This document shows, in pieces, positions 1 through 5,459 of a stretch of 8,561 nucleotides of DNA. The stretch spans positions 1 to 8,561 of the forward strand of contig CAKQBK010000083.1 in the NCBI GenBank assembly GCA_934216155.1, written 5' to 3'. Position numbers and translations under genes: made by a program. A model generated the notes under the pieces. The model saw only the letters and a program-made list of their open reading frames with translations, had not been told where the DNA came from and searched no databases. Positions within the stretch are counted from its first letter, which is position 1. Each line of letters starts with the position of its first letter. The DNA comes from an uncultured Dialister sp. (lineage in GTDB: Bacteria; Bacillota; Negativicutes; Veillonellales; Dialisteraceae).

Positions 1-118
1 ATTATAGTATAATATACATGAAAAATACAGTAGTAATCGATTGAAGTTTAGCTTAAATAATTAACGAGCAGCCACTACGTATAGATATTGAAAATATTAT
101 CCTAGAAGAGGAGCATGT

Positions 119-751
119 ATGAAATATTATCTCTTGGGAGTGGCGGTGAGTATGCTGCTACTATCTGCTGGCTGTGGAAATACGGAAGAACCGGCGAAAA
201 CGGCTGCGGCTTCTTCGACAACCGTGGCGTCATCTTCGCAGGTTGTGCACGAAATTTCTAAAGAATCGGAGACCATTTATCACCAGGCTGCCCAGGCTTA
301 TGGGAAGGGCAATCACACAGAAGCCTTGAAATTAGCCAATGAGGCACTTCAAAAAGATGAAAAGAATTATAAAGCGTTGTCTTTGAAAGGAATCATCCTG
401 GCCTTTGACGTTTCACCAGAAGATGGCATCGCTTCGGTGCAAAGAGCCTTAGAAGTGAATCCCCATTATACCCAGGCCTTTTTTGATATGGCTATGGCCC
501 AGAAATTGGGAAAGCATTACGATGAATCTATTTTCTATTTCGAAAAAGTGCTTCAAGTGGACCCGAAAAATACCTGGTCCTACTACGGTATCGCCACCAA
601 CTATGCCGATAAGCACGACAAAGAAAAGGCCCTGTCGTACCTAAAACAAGCCATGGCCCTGGATCCCCAAAACGTCCGCCCGGAAGCCAAGACACAGGAT
701 CACTTCGCGTGGATGAGGAATGATGAGGATTTCTTGCAGACGATTAAATAG
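119..751 (+). CDS. TPR-repeat lipoprotein
   Basis: This encodes a 210-residue probable lipoprotein whose mature part is made of tetratricopeptide repeats, helix pairs that bind other proteins. The N-terminus has a short charged start, a hydrophobic stretch (residues 5-17) and Cys19 in the context LLLSAGC, a slightly imperfect lipobox. A low-complexity Ala/Ser/Thr linker follows (about 22-45). About four TPR units then run from residues 51 to 184, with the typical Ala-Leu and Asp-Pro-x-Asn positions (for example EVNP, QVDPKN, ALDPQN). The C-terminal FAWMRNDEDFLQTI resembles the cap seen after TPR arrays. The start is supported by AGAGGAG five bases upstream. A TATAAT at 8-13 could be the -10 box, but its -35 would lie outside the window. 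The partner and process are unknown. The TAG stop abuts a heptad repeat. The gene is monocistronic as seen. Confidence 0.9.
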   Translation: MKYYLLGVAVSMLLLSAGCGNTEEPAKTAAASSTTVASSSQVVHEISKESETIYHQAAQAYGKGNHTEALKLANEALQKDEKNYKALSLKGIILAFDVSPEDGIASVQRALEVNPHYTQAFFDMAMAQKLGKHYDESIFYFEKVLQVDPKNTWSYYGIATNYADKHDKEKALSYLKQAMALDPQNVRPEAKTQDHFAWMRNDEDFLQTIK

Positions 752-807
752 TTAGGAGTTAGGAGTGAGGAGTGAAGGTAGCGGCGCATAAAATTTGGAA
801 GCGCCGC
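750..807 (+). repeat. Heptad-repeat element, copy A
   Basis: The element consists of 7-bp tandem units of the TTAGGAG/TGAGGAG type (750-774) followed by a perfect hairpin, GCGGCGC (781-787) with GCGCCGC (801-807). It starts on the stop codon of the TPR lipoprotein gene and points in the same direction. Unlike copy C it has no T-run after the hairpin, so termination is uncertain. It faces copy B, 400 bases downstream, in inverted orientation, and the two loops share the AAAATTTGGAAGCGCC sequence. Confidence 0.85.
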
Positions 808-940
808 AATTATATAATTAAACTGCCTACTGATGGACAATATAAATTGGTCAATGAAATCATAGTAATTAGCGTCATTAGCTATAATTCTCAACGAAAA
901 GTCTCATTTCACATCGCAAGAGTCACTAAAGTGGTAGGGG

Positions 941-1117
941 ATAACACAAAGATTTCTCCACTTTGGTCGAAATGACGATATCGTCAAGCAGCGCTAGAGA
1001 TAAGAAAAGAACGCTAGAGAATATGTTCTAGGCTAATTGCTAGGCGGCTGTTTACTTAGTAACTCAAACGGATTTCAGTAGAGTCATTCCGACCAACGTG
1101 GAGGAATCTTTGTTATA
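941..1117. repeat. MITE-like long inverted repeat
   Basis: Two imperfect inverted arms of about 35 bases, 941-976 and 1083-1117, share the sense AACAAAGATT-CTCCAC-TTGGTCG-AATGAC. This resembles the GTCATTCCGA...GGAATCT palindromic repeats known from many bacterial genomes. The interior (977-1082) holds no gene. It has a 14-bp perfect palindrome TGACGATATCGTCA at 973-986 and the direct repeat CGCTAGAGA at 992-1000 and 1012-1020. Together with copies A and B this accounts for most of the gene-free stretch 752-1300. The remainder (808-940, 1118-1196) shows only small dyads, such as TAGCC (1141-1145) with GGCTA (1186-1190), and no credible ORF with a ribosome binding site. Confidence 0.75.
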
Positions 1118-1196
1118 TTCCTAACAGGATAATGTAAATCTAGCCATTTGAAATGGGTCTCAGCGTCTGGGGCGTCTGCTTATGAGGCTAAAATAT

Positions 1197-1275
1197 AAAA
1201 AATGGGCGCTTCCAAATTTTGTGCGCCCTACCACCACTCCTCACTCCTAATTCCTAATTCCTCACTCCTCACTAT
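1197..1275 (-). repeat. Heptad-repeat element, copy B
   Basis: This is the inverted counterpart of copy A. Read on the minus strand, heptad units (1275 down to 1231) are followed by the hairpin GGGCGC/GCGCCC (1223-1228 with 1204-1209) and then a T-run formed by the AAAAAA at 1197-1202. With copy A it brackets the 941-1117 inverted repeat, so the whole 750-1275 block has inverted termini of about 55 bases. It lies just upstream of the small membrane-protein gene and may act as a minus-strand terminator. Confidence 0.85.
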
Positions 1276-1309
1276 TTTAAAGTTGACGCAGTATCAAAAA
1301 GGAGAATAC

Positions 1310-1612
1310 ATGAAATACGCATTGATCGCATCGGCTATCGCTTTGGTTTTATACAGCCACGGAGAGATGGTGCCGGCTGGTTTCTTTGGTTACATGGCTG
1401 GCATATTTTATTTATATACCTATAGAAGCCATCCCACCATGCTGGCCATCGGCTGCATTGCCACCATGATTCTTACCATTATGTACTTGGATTGGACATT
1501 TTCCGTGGAAGGATACATGCAAGTAGGCGTAGCCTGGTCCATGACCATCGTGGCCCTGACGGTGGTACTGACGCTGGTCACATTGGTACATAAAGTGTTG
1601 AAAGGCAGTTAG
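1310..1612 (+). CDS. Small hydrophobic membrane protein, unknown function
   Basis: This encodes a 100-residue protein with about three membrane segments: residues 3-37 (possibly two short spans broken by SHGEMVP), 43-61 and 72-93. It ends in a short basic tail (HKVLKGS). I do not recognise a family. The frame stays open upstream to 1202, but that part is translation of repeat copy B, so the ATG at 1310 is the likely start. It has AAAAGGAGA about six bases upstream. No convincing promoter is visible; a TTGACG at 1283 would place the -10 inside the gene. The last codon and the TAG stop lie inside the first heptad of repeat copy C, so the repeat may have reset the 3' end of this gene. It is isolated between repeat blocks, so context says little about its role. 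Confidence 0.75.
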   Translation: MKYALIASAIALVLYSHGEMVPAGFFGYMAGIFYLYTYRSHPTMLAIGCIATMILTIMYLDWTFSVEGYMQVGVAWSMTIVALTVVLTLVTLVHKVLKGS

Positions 1613-1690
1613 AAGTGAGAAGTTAGAAGTGAGAAGTGGTGGAAGGGGCGCACAATTCATAAAGCGCCCCAATACCCCTTTTTTTATAAA
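1607..1690 (+). repeat. Heptad-repeat element, copy C
   Basis: Heptads of the AGTTAGA/AGTGAGA type (1607-1636) are followed by the hairpin GGGGCGC (1645-1651) with GCGCCCC (1664-1670), then AATACCCC and a T-run. The first heptad contains the TAG stop of the upstream gene. The heptad consensus here (GAAG instead of GGAG) differs from other copies, as if the array had been homogenised within the copy. It faces copy D in inverted orientation. Confidence 0.85.
1645..1685 (+). terminator. Rho-independent terminator inside copy C
   Basis: A 7-bp GC-only stem GGGGCGC/GCGCCCC has a 12-base loop, and seven T follow after AATACCCC. The CCCC at 1675-1678 can alternatively pair with the GGGG at 1645-1648, placing the T-run directly after the stem. 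It is oriented to stop transcription of the small membrane-protein gene. Confidence 0.65.
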
Positions 1691-1701
1691 GTAGGCCGTT
1701 T

Positions 1702-1757
1702 GCAGTTGGTAGTAGGTCGTATTTGTATACTGCTTACTGCCAACTGCTTACTGTTGA
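1702..1757. repeat. Second heptad family (ACTGC/CAGT type) hairpin
   Basis: A 13-bp stem (one G-U pair) forms between GCAGTTGGTAGTA (1702-1714) and TACTGCCAACTGC (1735-1747). The right side runs as 7-bp units TACTGCT, TACTGCC, AACTGCT, TACTGTT. This is the same period-7 layout as the TTAGGAG elements but with a different unit. Confidence 0.65.
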
Positions 1758-1764
1758 CAAAAAT

Positions 1765-1836
1765 CGGCGAGCATATAGAGACGAACTCGGCTCCCTATGA
1801 TGATAGTCGAATAAGAGCAATGCGATGGGCTCGCCG
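1765..1836. repeat. Inverted repeat CGGCGAGC/GCTCGCCG
   Basis: A perfect 8-bp inverted pair, CGGCGAGC (1765-1772) and GCTCGCCG (1829-1836), encloses 56 bases with no gene. Its right arm is directly joined to the heptad array of copy D, taking the place of the short GC hairpin present in the other copies. Confidence 0.6.
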
Positions 1837-1889
1837 CCTTCACTCCTCACTCCTCACTCCTCACTCCTCACTCCTAACTTCTCACTTTT
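1829..1889 (-). repeat. Heptad-repeat element, copy D
   Basis: Read on the minus strand, six to seven TGAGGAG/TTAGGAG units lie at 1889 down to 1838, followed by the GGCGGCGAGC arm. This is the longest TGAGGAG run in the window. It ends about 15 bases upstream of the rpsF -35 box and forms an inverted pair with copy C. Confidence 0.8.
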
Positions 1890-1903
1890 TTGTAAAAAAA
1901 CAT

Positions 1904-1932
1904 TTGCATCTCACTCAATTTTTTGCTATAAT
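1904..1932 (+). promoter_or_regulatory. rpsF operon promoter
   Basis: The -35 box TTGCAT (1904-1909) is separated by 17 bases from the -10 box TATAAT (1927-1932). The preceding TGC makes an extended -10. Predicted transcription start is near 1939. A T/A-rich stretch at 1886-1903 (TTTTTTGTAAAAAAA) could act as an UP element. Confidence 0.85.
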
Positions 1933-1938
1933 AGTCTC

Positions 1939-2003
1939 GCTTGCTATGAAGCAGGCAACTTCTCTTCCCATGAGAAACATGGGACATAAGTCCGAAAAGG
2001 AGG
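1939..2003 (+). promoter_or_regulatory. rpsF leader, possible S6:S18 autoregulatory element
   Basis: The leader of about 70 bases holds two hairpins: GCTTGC (around 1938-1943) with GCAGGC (1951-1956), and CCCATG (1967-1972) with CATGGG (1978-1983). An unpaired GTCCGAA follows, just before the AAAAGGAGG ribosome binding site (1995-2003). Bacterial rpsF leaders are known to bind the S6:S18 complex through a conserved CCG placed in a structured context. The CCG at 1992-1994 fits this, but I cannot run the covariance model. Confidence 0.45.
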
Positions 2004-2011
2004 CGAATTTC

Positions 2012-2296
2012 GTGAAAAAGTATGAAGTTATGTTCATCGTGAACGTAGCAAATGACGAAGTCATTAAAGCTGCTGTTAAACTGGTACAGGACACCATTGC
2101 TAGAATCGGTGGTACCGTTGACAAAGTTGATGAATGGGGCAAACGTCATCTTGCGTACGAAGTCAAACACCAGAGTGAAGGTTACTACGTAGTAGTAGAT
2201 TTCCAGGCTGACCCGGCGCAGATTACAGAACTTGACCGCGTTATCAAGATTCATGAAGAAATTATCCGTCACATCATTGTAAAACAGGATGACTAA
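2012..2296 (+). CDS. rpsF: 30S ribosomal protein bS6
   Basis: This 94-residue protein is the usual length for bS6, the small-subunit protein that pairs with bS18 on the platform of the 30S subunit and contacts 16S rRNA. The sequence shows the family's start (KKYEVMFIV), the central GGTVDKVDEWGKRHLAYEVK segment typical of the S6 fold, the GYYVVVDF strand, and the basic/acidic end HEEIIRHIIVKQDD. The start is GTG at 2012, with AAAAGGAGG eight bases upstream. The open frame extends 104 codons further upstream, but that stretch is repeats, promoter and leader, so it is not coding. It is the first gene of the rpsF-ssb-rpsR operon, 11 bases before ssb. Expression is probably driven by the 1904-1932 promoter and may be feedback-controlled through the leader. 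Confidence 0.96.
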   Translation: MKKYEVMFIVNVANDEVIKAAVKLVQDTIARIGGTVDKVDEWGKRHLAYEVKHQSEGYYVVVDFQADPAQITELDRVIKIHEEIIRHIIVKQDD

Positions 2297-2307
2297 GAGG
2301 TAGAACA

Positions 2308-2805
2308 ATGAATTCAGTTCAAGTTATGGGTAATCTGGCAAGAGACCCGGTTATTCGCGCAACAAAAACCGGTCGTGCCGTAGCATCTTTTACTGTGGCA
2401 GTCAATCGGAATTACACCACACCACAGGGAGAACCAAAAGAGATTACAGACTGGATTAACGTTGTGGCATGGGGCAATATGGCAGAAGCTGTAGGCAATC
2501 AGCTCAGAAAAGGCAGCCGTGTATTTGTAGAAGGCCGTTTCACGACCCGTAGCTATGATACACCGGATGGCCAGAGAAGATGGGTCAGCGAAGTGACTGC
2601 GAACTTCATCGCTGTACCGCTGGTTACCGCTTCCCGTATGCAGCAGCCACCTCAGAATAATGCTTTCGGTGGAAATACTGGCTATAACAACGGTGGTTTC
2701 AATAACAGCACTTCCGGCTATACCACCAACGATAACCAGGGACAGCCGAAGAGCAGTTTTAGTCAGTTCGGACCTTCGTCCAACGACGAAGACATTCCGT
2801 TCTGA
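2308..2805 (+). CDS. ssb: Single-stranded DNA-binding protein
   Basis: This 165-residue SSB coats single-stranded DNA during replication, recombination and repair. Residues 1-105 form the OB fold (MNSVQVMGNLARDPVIR, TGRAVASFTVAVNR, DWINVVAWGNMAE, KGSRVFVEGRF), with Trp49, Trp55 and Trp92 and aromatic residues likely to stack on DNA. Residues 106-155 are a Gly/Asn/Gln-rich flexible linker. The C-terminus DEDIPF is the conserved acidic tip that recruits partner proteins. The start ATG has AAGAGGT upstream. It sits between rpsF and rpsR as in most Firmicutes, so the three are co-transcribed. Length and all key parts are normal, with no sign of a plasmid- or phage-type variant. Confidence 0.97.
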   Translation: MNSVQVMGNLARDPVIRATKTGRAVASFTVAVNRNYTTPQGEPKEITDWINVVAWGNMAEAVGNQLRKGSRVFVEGRFTTRSYDTPDGQRRWVSEVTANFIAVPLVTASRMQQPPQNNAFGGNTGYNNGGFNNSTSGYTTNDNQGQPKSSFSQFGPSSNDEDIPF

Positions 2806-2835
2806 GAATGCATTGATTTTGGAGGATAAACTAGC

Positions 2836-3069
2836 ATGATTAGAAGAGATAGAGCAAGAAGACCGAGAAGAAAGGTCTGCCAGTGCTGCGTAGATCACGT
2901 AGACACCATTGATTACAAAAACATCGCTGCGCTTCGCCGCTTCGTTTCCGAAAGAGGTAAGATTCTTCCTCGCCGTGTAACTGGCACATGCGCAAAGCAT
3001 CAGCGTAAGATTAATCTCGCTATTAAGAGAGCAAGAGCTATCGCTCTGCTTCCGTTCAGCGCTGACTAA
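2836..3069 (+). CDS. rpsR: 30S ribosomal protein bS18
   Basis: This 77-residue bS18 is the partner of bS6 on the 30S platform. Family marks are the very basic N-terminus ([11 protein letters not shown]), [26 protein letters not shown], and the basic C-terminal helix [20 protein letters not shown]. Cysteines at 15, 17, 18 and 52, with His21 and His55 nearby, suggest the zinc-binding (C+) form of S18 rather than the zinc-free form. This is an inference from residue positions. A GGAGGA ribosome binding site lies ten bases before the ATG. It is the last gene of the operon, 30 bases after ssb, and is followed by a strong terminator. Confidence 0.97.
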   Translation: MIRRDRARRPRRKVCQCCVDHVDTIDYKNIAALRRFVSERGKILPRRVTGTCAKHQRKINLAIKRARAIALLPFSAD

Positions 3070-3079
3070 TTCAGACACT

Positions 3080-3130
3080 AAATAAAAAGGCATTGAAATG
3101 GCACCTATCATTTCAATGCCTTTTTTATTT
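3080..3130 (+). terminator. rpsF-ssb-rpsR operon terminator
   Basis: A long stem pairs AAGGCATTGAAATG (3087-3100) with CATTTCAATGCCTT (3109-3122), around an 8-base loop. A-rich and T-rich flanks extend the pairing, and the stem ends in TTTTTT. It starts about 15 bases after the rpsR stop. The A-tract on the other side would allow it to work in both directions. Confidence 0.93.
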
Positions 3131-3131
3131 A

Positions 3132-3194
3132 GTTAGGAGTTAGGAGTTAGGAGTGAGGAGTGAAGGTGGCGGCGCACAACTTATAAATCGCCGC
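3132..3194 (+). repeat. Heptad-repeat element, copy E
   Basis: Heptads TTAGGAG x3 and TGAGGAG (3132-3163) are followed by a hairpin, GCGGCG (3169-3174) with CGCCGC (3189-3194). It begins immediately after the T-run of the operon terminator and points the same way. It pairs with copy F in inverted orientation. Confidence 0.85.
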
Positions 3195-3211
3195 AAAGTA
3201 TAAAAATAAAG

Positions 3212-3261
3212 CGGTATGCATACTAGGTATAGATTACACTTAGCATGCATACCGTTTTTTT
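3212..3261 (+). terminator. Second terminator-like hairpin
   Basis: A 10-bp perfect stem, CGGTATGCAT (3212-3221) with ATGCATACCG (3245-3254), continues after one mismatch with CTAGGT/ACTTAG. Seven T follow (3255-3261). It lies between the inverted heptad copies E and F. It could back up the operon terminator on the plus strand. On the minus strand the same stem is followed by TTTATTTTTATA, so it could also serve the MATE gene. Confidence 0.7.
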
Positions 3262-3349
3262 ATAAAGAAGGGGTATTGGGGCGCTATATGAATTGTGCGC
3301 CCCTTCCACCACTCCTCACTCCTCACTCCTAACTCCTAATTCCTCACTT
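3261..3349 (-). repeat. Heptad-repeat element, copy F, with terminator hairpin for the MATE gene
   Basis: On the minus strand, heptads (3349 down to 3310) are followed by the hairpin GGGGCGC (3303-3297) and GCGCCCC (3284-3278), then AATACCCC, TTCTTTATAAAAAAA. It is nearly identical to copy C. Its first heptad supplies the TGA stop of the MATE gene, and the hairpin lies directly downstream in the direction of transcription. The T-run is broken by a C, so termination may be weaker than in copy C. Confidence 0.8.
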
Positions 3350-4669
3350 CGACATGATGCCCTTCCACACACCATAGACGTCTGCGATCGCCCACCCAAT
3401 CGGAATAGAGAGCCAGATGCCAGTGACGCCGAAGAGGGGGAGGGCGGAGAGGCCGTAGGCGAGGACCACGCGGCTTCCCAGGGAGAGGATGGTGAGGATC
3501 ACGCTCATGCCGGGCTGCTTGATGGCCCGATAGTATGCATAGAGCATGGAAAGGATACCGATTCCCACATAGCAAGCCCCTTCGATGCGGAGATAACCAG
3601 TGCCGATAGCGATGGTTTCTACTGCTGTTTCCGGTACGAAGAATCCCATCAATTCCGGTGCAAACACATAAATGAAAGCACTGATGAAGAGCGCAAAGGA
3701 TACCACCATTTTCCCTGACGCTATGACACAGTCATGGATGCGTTTCTTATTTCCTGCACCATAATTCTGGGCAATGGCAGTGGAGAAGGCGTTTCCGAAA
3801 TCCATCAGCGGTGAATAAGCCAAAGTGTCTATTTTCACACCCGCCGCAAAGGCCGCCATGACGATGGTGCCAAAGCTGTTCACTAGCCCTTGTACCAAAA
3901 GAATGCCGAAATTCATGATAGACTGTTGCAAGCTAGTCAACAGAGAGAGCTTAGAAATATCCCGGAAAATGGCAGAATCCCATTTCCTGTCCGCCGCGGA
4001 GACAGACAATTCTTTCCGGCAGCATAGATAATAGAGTAGAATACCAATACCCGATGCATACTGGGCAATCACCGTGGCCTGGGCCGCACCGACCACACCC
4101 CAGTGAAAGGACAGCACAAAAAGCAAATCCAGCCCGATATTGATGAGAGACGACAGGATGAGAAAGTACAAAGGAATCATGGCATTGCCCACCGCTCGCA
4201 GAAGGGCCGCAAAATAATTGTACAGAAAAACCGCCAGGATGCCCCCGTAGACCCATTGCAAGTATTCCTTGAAATAGGGCACCACTTCAGCGGGAATTTG
4301 CATGAAAGCGGTGATTTCATCCAAAAGCAAGTACGACAACCCATTCAAGAGCAGCGTCACACCACCAATGGATACAAAGGAAATATAAATGGACTGCTTT
4401 AATAGCTTCGGATTCTTCTGCCCAAAGCAGATAGAGAAATACACCCCGCTTCCCATGGAGAGACCGATCAAAATGGACGTCAAGAAAATCATCAGCGTAT
4501 ACGCACTGCCCACCGCCGCCAGCGGTGCTTCCCCCAGAAATCGTCCTACCACCAGGGTATCTACCACATTGTATAACTGCTGGAAAATATTTCCCGCCAT
4601 CAAAGGCAGAGAAAAAAGCAGTATTTTCTTAGGAATACTGCCAGTTGTAAAATCAAAATCCTTCCCCAT
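3344..4669 (-). CDS. MATE-family multidrug/metabolite efflux protein
   Basis: This encodes a 441-residue integral membrane protein of normal MATE length with about twelve membrane helices. MATE proteins export cationic drugs or metabolites in exchange for Na+ or H+. The family signature NIFQQLYNVVDTLVVGRFLG is at residues 27-46 with LAAVG after it. The first-half helix motif RAVGNAMIPLYF...INIGLDLLFV is at 158-185. The second-half mark QNYGAGNKKR is at 301-310. It resembles the MepA/NorM-like branch common in Firmicutes; the substrate cannot be told. The frame is open upstream to 4765, but the extra 32 codons are promoter and nonamer-repeat DNA. The ATG at 4669 has GAGGTG just upstream. The TGA stop lies inside heptad copy F. 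It is convergent with the rpsF operon, with its own promoter at 4698-4706. Confidence 0.93.
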   Translation of the reverse strand: MGKDFDFTTGSIPKKILLFSLPLMAGNIFQQLYNVVDTLVVGRFLGEAPLAAVGSAYTLMIFLTSILIGLSMGSGVYFSICFGQKNPKLLKQSIYISFVSIGGVTLLLNGLSYLLLDEITAFMQIPAEVVPYFKEYLQWVYGGILAVFLYNYFAALLRAVGNAMIPLYFLILSSLINIGLDLLFVLSFHWGVVGAAQATVIAQYASGIGILLYYLCCRKELSVSAADRKWDSAIFRDISKLSLLTSLQQSIMNFGILLVQGLVNSFGTIVMAAFAAGVKIDTLAYSPLMDFGNAFSTAIAQNYGAGNKKRIHDCVIASGKMVVSFALFISAFIYVFAPELMGFFVPETAVETIAIGTGYLRIEGACYVGIGILSMLYAYYRAIKQPGMSVILTILSLGSRVVLAYGLSALPLFGVTGIWLSIPIGWAIADVYGVWKGIMSK

Positions 4670-4697
4670 AAAGCACCTCGATAGATATATTTGTCTT

Positions 4698-4706
4698 ATT
4701 ATAGCA
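4698..4706 (-). promoter_or_regulatory. Extended -10 promoter of the MATE gene
   Basis: TGCTATAAT on the minus strand is a perfect extended -10 box, 28 bases upstream of the MATE start codon. No good -35 is present. The expected -35 position (about 4721-4727) falls in the end of the nonamer repeat array, so the repeat forms the promoter's upstream edge. Confidence 0.7.
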
Positions 4707-4717
4707 TATGGGATGTA

Positions 4718-4867
4718 AAGGTTTCTTAGGTTGCTAAGGTTTCTCAGGTAGCTCAGGTTGCTCAAGGTGCTGAGGGTACTAAGGGTTCTGAAGGTTCTGA
4801 AGGTTCTAAAGGTTCTAAGGGTTCATCGAATATGCCAAGTGACGCTGGCGAAATCATTATTAGCGTT
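4718..4867. repeat. Half copy of the nonamer mosaic element
   Basis: About twelve tandem 9-bp units of the AGGTTCTGA/AGGTTTCTC type (4718-4824) run into a core, CGAATATGCC...GTGACGCTGGCG (4828-4850). This matches the reverse complement of the core in the copy at 8244-8498. The matching right-hand nonamer tract is missing, because a complete element starts directly after. Units drift along the array from TTGCTA/TTTCTC types to uniform GGTTCTGAA types, suggesting expansion at one end. Confidence 0.75.
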
Positions 4868-4872
4868 TATCT

Positions 4873-5107
4873 CCCCCGTCGGGGTAATGCTGTTAAGTTA
4901 AGCAAGATATGCGATGATTCCGTTCTGGAAAAAGGTTCTGAAGGTTCTAAGGGGTCCCGAATGAAATGATATCGCTAGCGTTCATTAGCTCATTCGAGAA
5001 ACCTGAGAACCCTTTGCACCCTTAGAACCTTCAGAACCTTATGCTCACTACCGGAATGACACCTACCAACACAAATCTTTAACTTAATGACATTGCCACA
5101 AAGGGGG
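4873..5107. repeat. Nonamer mosaic palindromic element, copy 1
   Basis: The outer arms are inverted: CCCCCGTCGGGGTAATGC plus TTAAGTTAAG (4873-4903) on the left, and the reverse of CCCCCC...GGCAATG plus TTAAGTTAAA (about 5072-5107) on the right. Inside, AAGGTTCTGAAGGTTCTAAG (from 4932) pairs with its exact complement ending at 5040, a stem of about 23 bp. The centre is flanked by GAATGA/TCATTC and contains CGCTAGCG (4973-4980). No gene is present. The whole resembles a MITE with a nested hairpin. Its core is reversed relative to its arms compared with copy 3. Confidence 0.8.
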
Positions 5108-5136
5108 GACTACATATGGTGTAAACTTATTTAAGC

Positions 5137-5214
5137 AAAAAAGCCCGCACGAAAAAGAGAATCCATCGAGTACAAATTGCTCTAAGGCAACCCGGATCTC
5201 TCTTCCATGCGGAC
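5137..5214 (-). terminator. Terminator of the small RNA
   Basis: GTCCGCATG (5214-5206) pairs with CGTGCGGGC (5151-5143). Inside it GAAGAGAGATCC pairs with GGATTCTCTTTTTC, and a small TTGC/GCAA hairpin caps the stem. Six T (5142-5137) follow. The stem is longer than most terminators and may be a functional domain of the RNA. Confidence 0.85.
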
Positions 5215-5393
5215 TTTTTACATCCATGTTTCTTAAGTTGTTGCTCTACATCCTGAAGTCCCAGGGAGGTTCTTCAAGCGGGTGAACGGTGTGTAGGCAC
5301 ACCGGAGCTCTTATGTATTCTTCTTACCCGACAATTAAGTCCTTGCCAATGTTTTTTGTTCGGCGCCGTGCATTGGCGGTGTCCTAATCGCTT
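5137..5393 (-). ncRNA. Standalone structured small RNA, possible 6S-like RNA
   Basis: A minus-strand transcription unit of about 257 bases has a strong promoter, a terminator and no credible ORF. Predicted helices in order from the 5' end are GCCAATG/CATTGGC; a long-range CTTAATTGT/ACAACTTAAG (one bulge); inside it CGGGT/ACCCG closing the hairpin CGGTGTG-CCTA-CACACCG, with a large asymmetric internal loop; and CTTGAAG/CTTCAGG. A terminator stem-loop follows. Length before the terminator is about 180 bases. The stem, open bubble and terminal hairpin layout recalls 6S RNA, which binds sigma-70 RNA polymerase by mimicking an open promoter. However, the extra 5' hairpin is not typical, and I cannot confirm the family. 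The hallmark sequences of RNase P RNA, tmRNA, SRP RNA and common riboswitches are not seen. Confidence 0.65.
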
Positions 5394-5399
5394 GACTGT

Positions 5400-5429
5400 A
5401 TTATATACCATAGAGGATACAAGAGTCAA
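5400..5429 (-). promoter_or_regulatory. Promoter of the small RNA
   Basis: On the minus strand the -35 box TTGACT (5429-5424) is separated by 18 bases from the perfect -10 box TATAAT (5405-5400). Predicted transcription start is near 5393. This is one of the two strongest promoter matches in the window. A motif TCAAGCG occurs on both sides of the promoter (direct repeat CTTGACT... and GTCAAGCG). Confidence 0.85.
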
Positions 5430-5459
5430 GCGTTTGGATAAACTTTTTAGGCGACTGGT

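Noticed and set aside
772..975. 67-codon plus-strand frame after the TPR gene
   Set aside because: It starts inside the heptad repeat with no proper ribosome binding site and runs into the inverted repeat arm.
1202..1309. N-terminal extension of the small membrane protein
   Set aside because: It translates heptad copy B. The ribosome binding site points to the ATG at 1310.
1283..1310. TTGACG as -35 of a promoter for the small membrane-protein gene
   Set aside because: The matching -10 position would fall at or after the start codon, leaving no leader for the ribosome binding site.
1700..2011. N-terminal extension of rpsF (about 100 codons)
   Set aside because: It covers repeats, the promoter and the leader. 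bS6 is about 95 residues and begins at the GTG at 2012.
1874..2308. Minus-strand open frame of 144 codons
   Set aside because: It is antisense to rpsF and runs into the promoter and repeat copy D, with no family resemblance.
2314..3111. A 265-codon open frame on the minus strand
   Set aside because: It lies antisense to ssb and rpsR, which are certain genes. It has no recognisable product and is a codon-bias shadow.
3293..3718. 141-codon plus-strand frame
   Set aside because: It is antisense to the 3' part of the MATE gene and starts in repeat copy F.
4670..4765. N-terminal extension of the MATE protein (LSYLRNLSNLRNL-like, leucine-rich appearance)
   Set aside because: It is translation of the promoter and the 9-bp repeats. 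The ATG at 4669 has a ribosome binding site and the normal family start.
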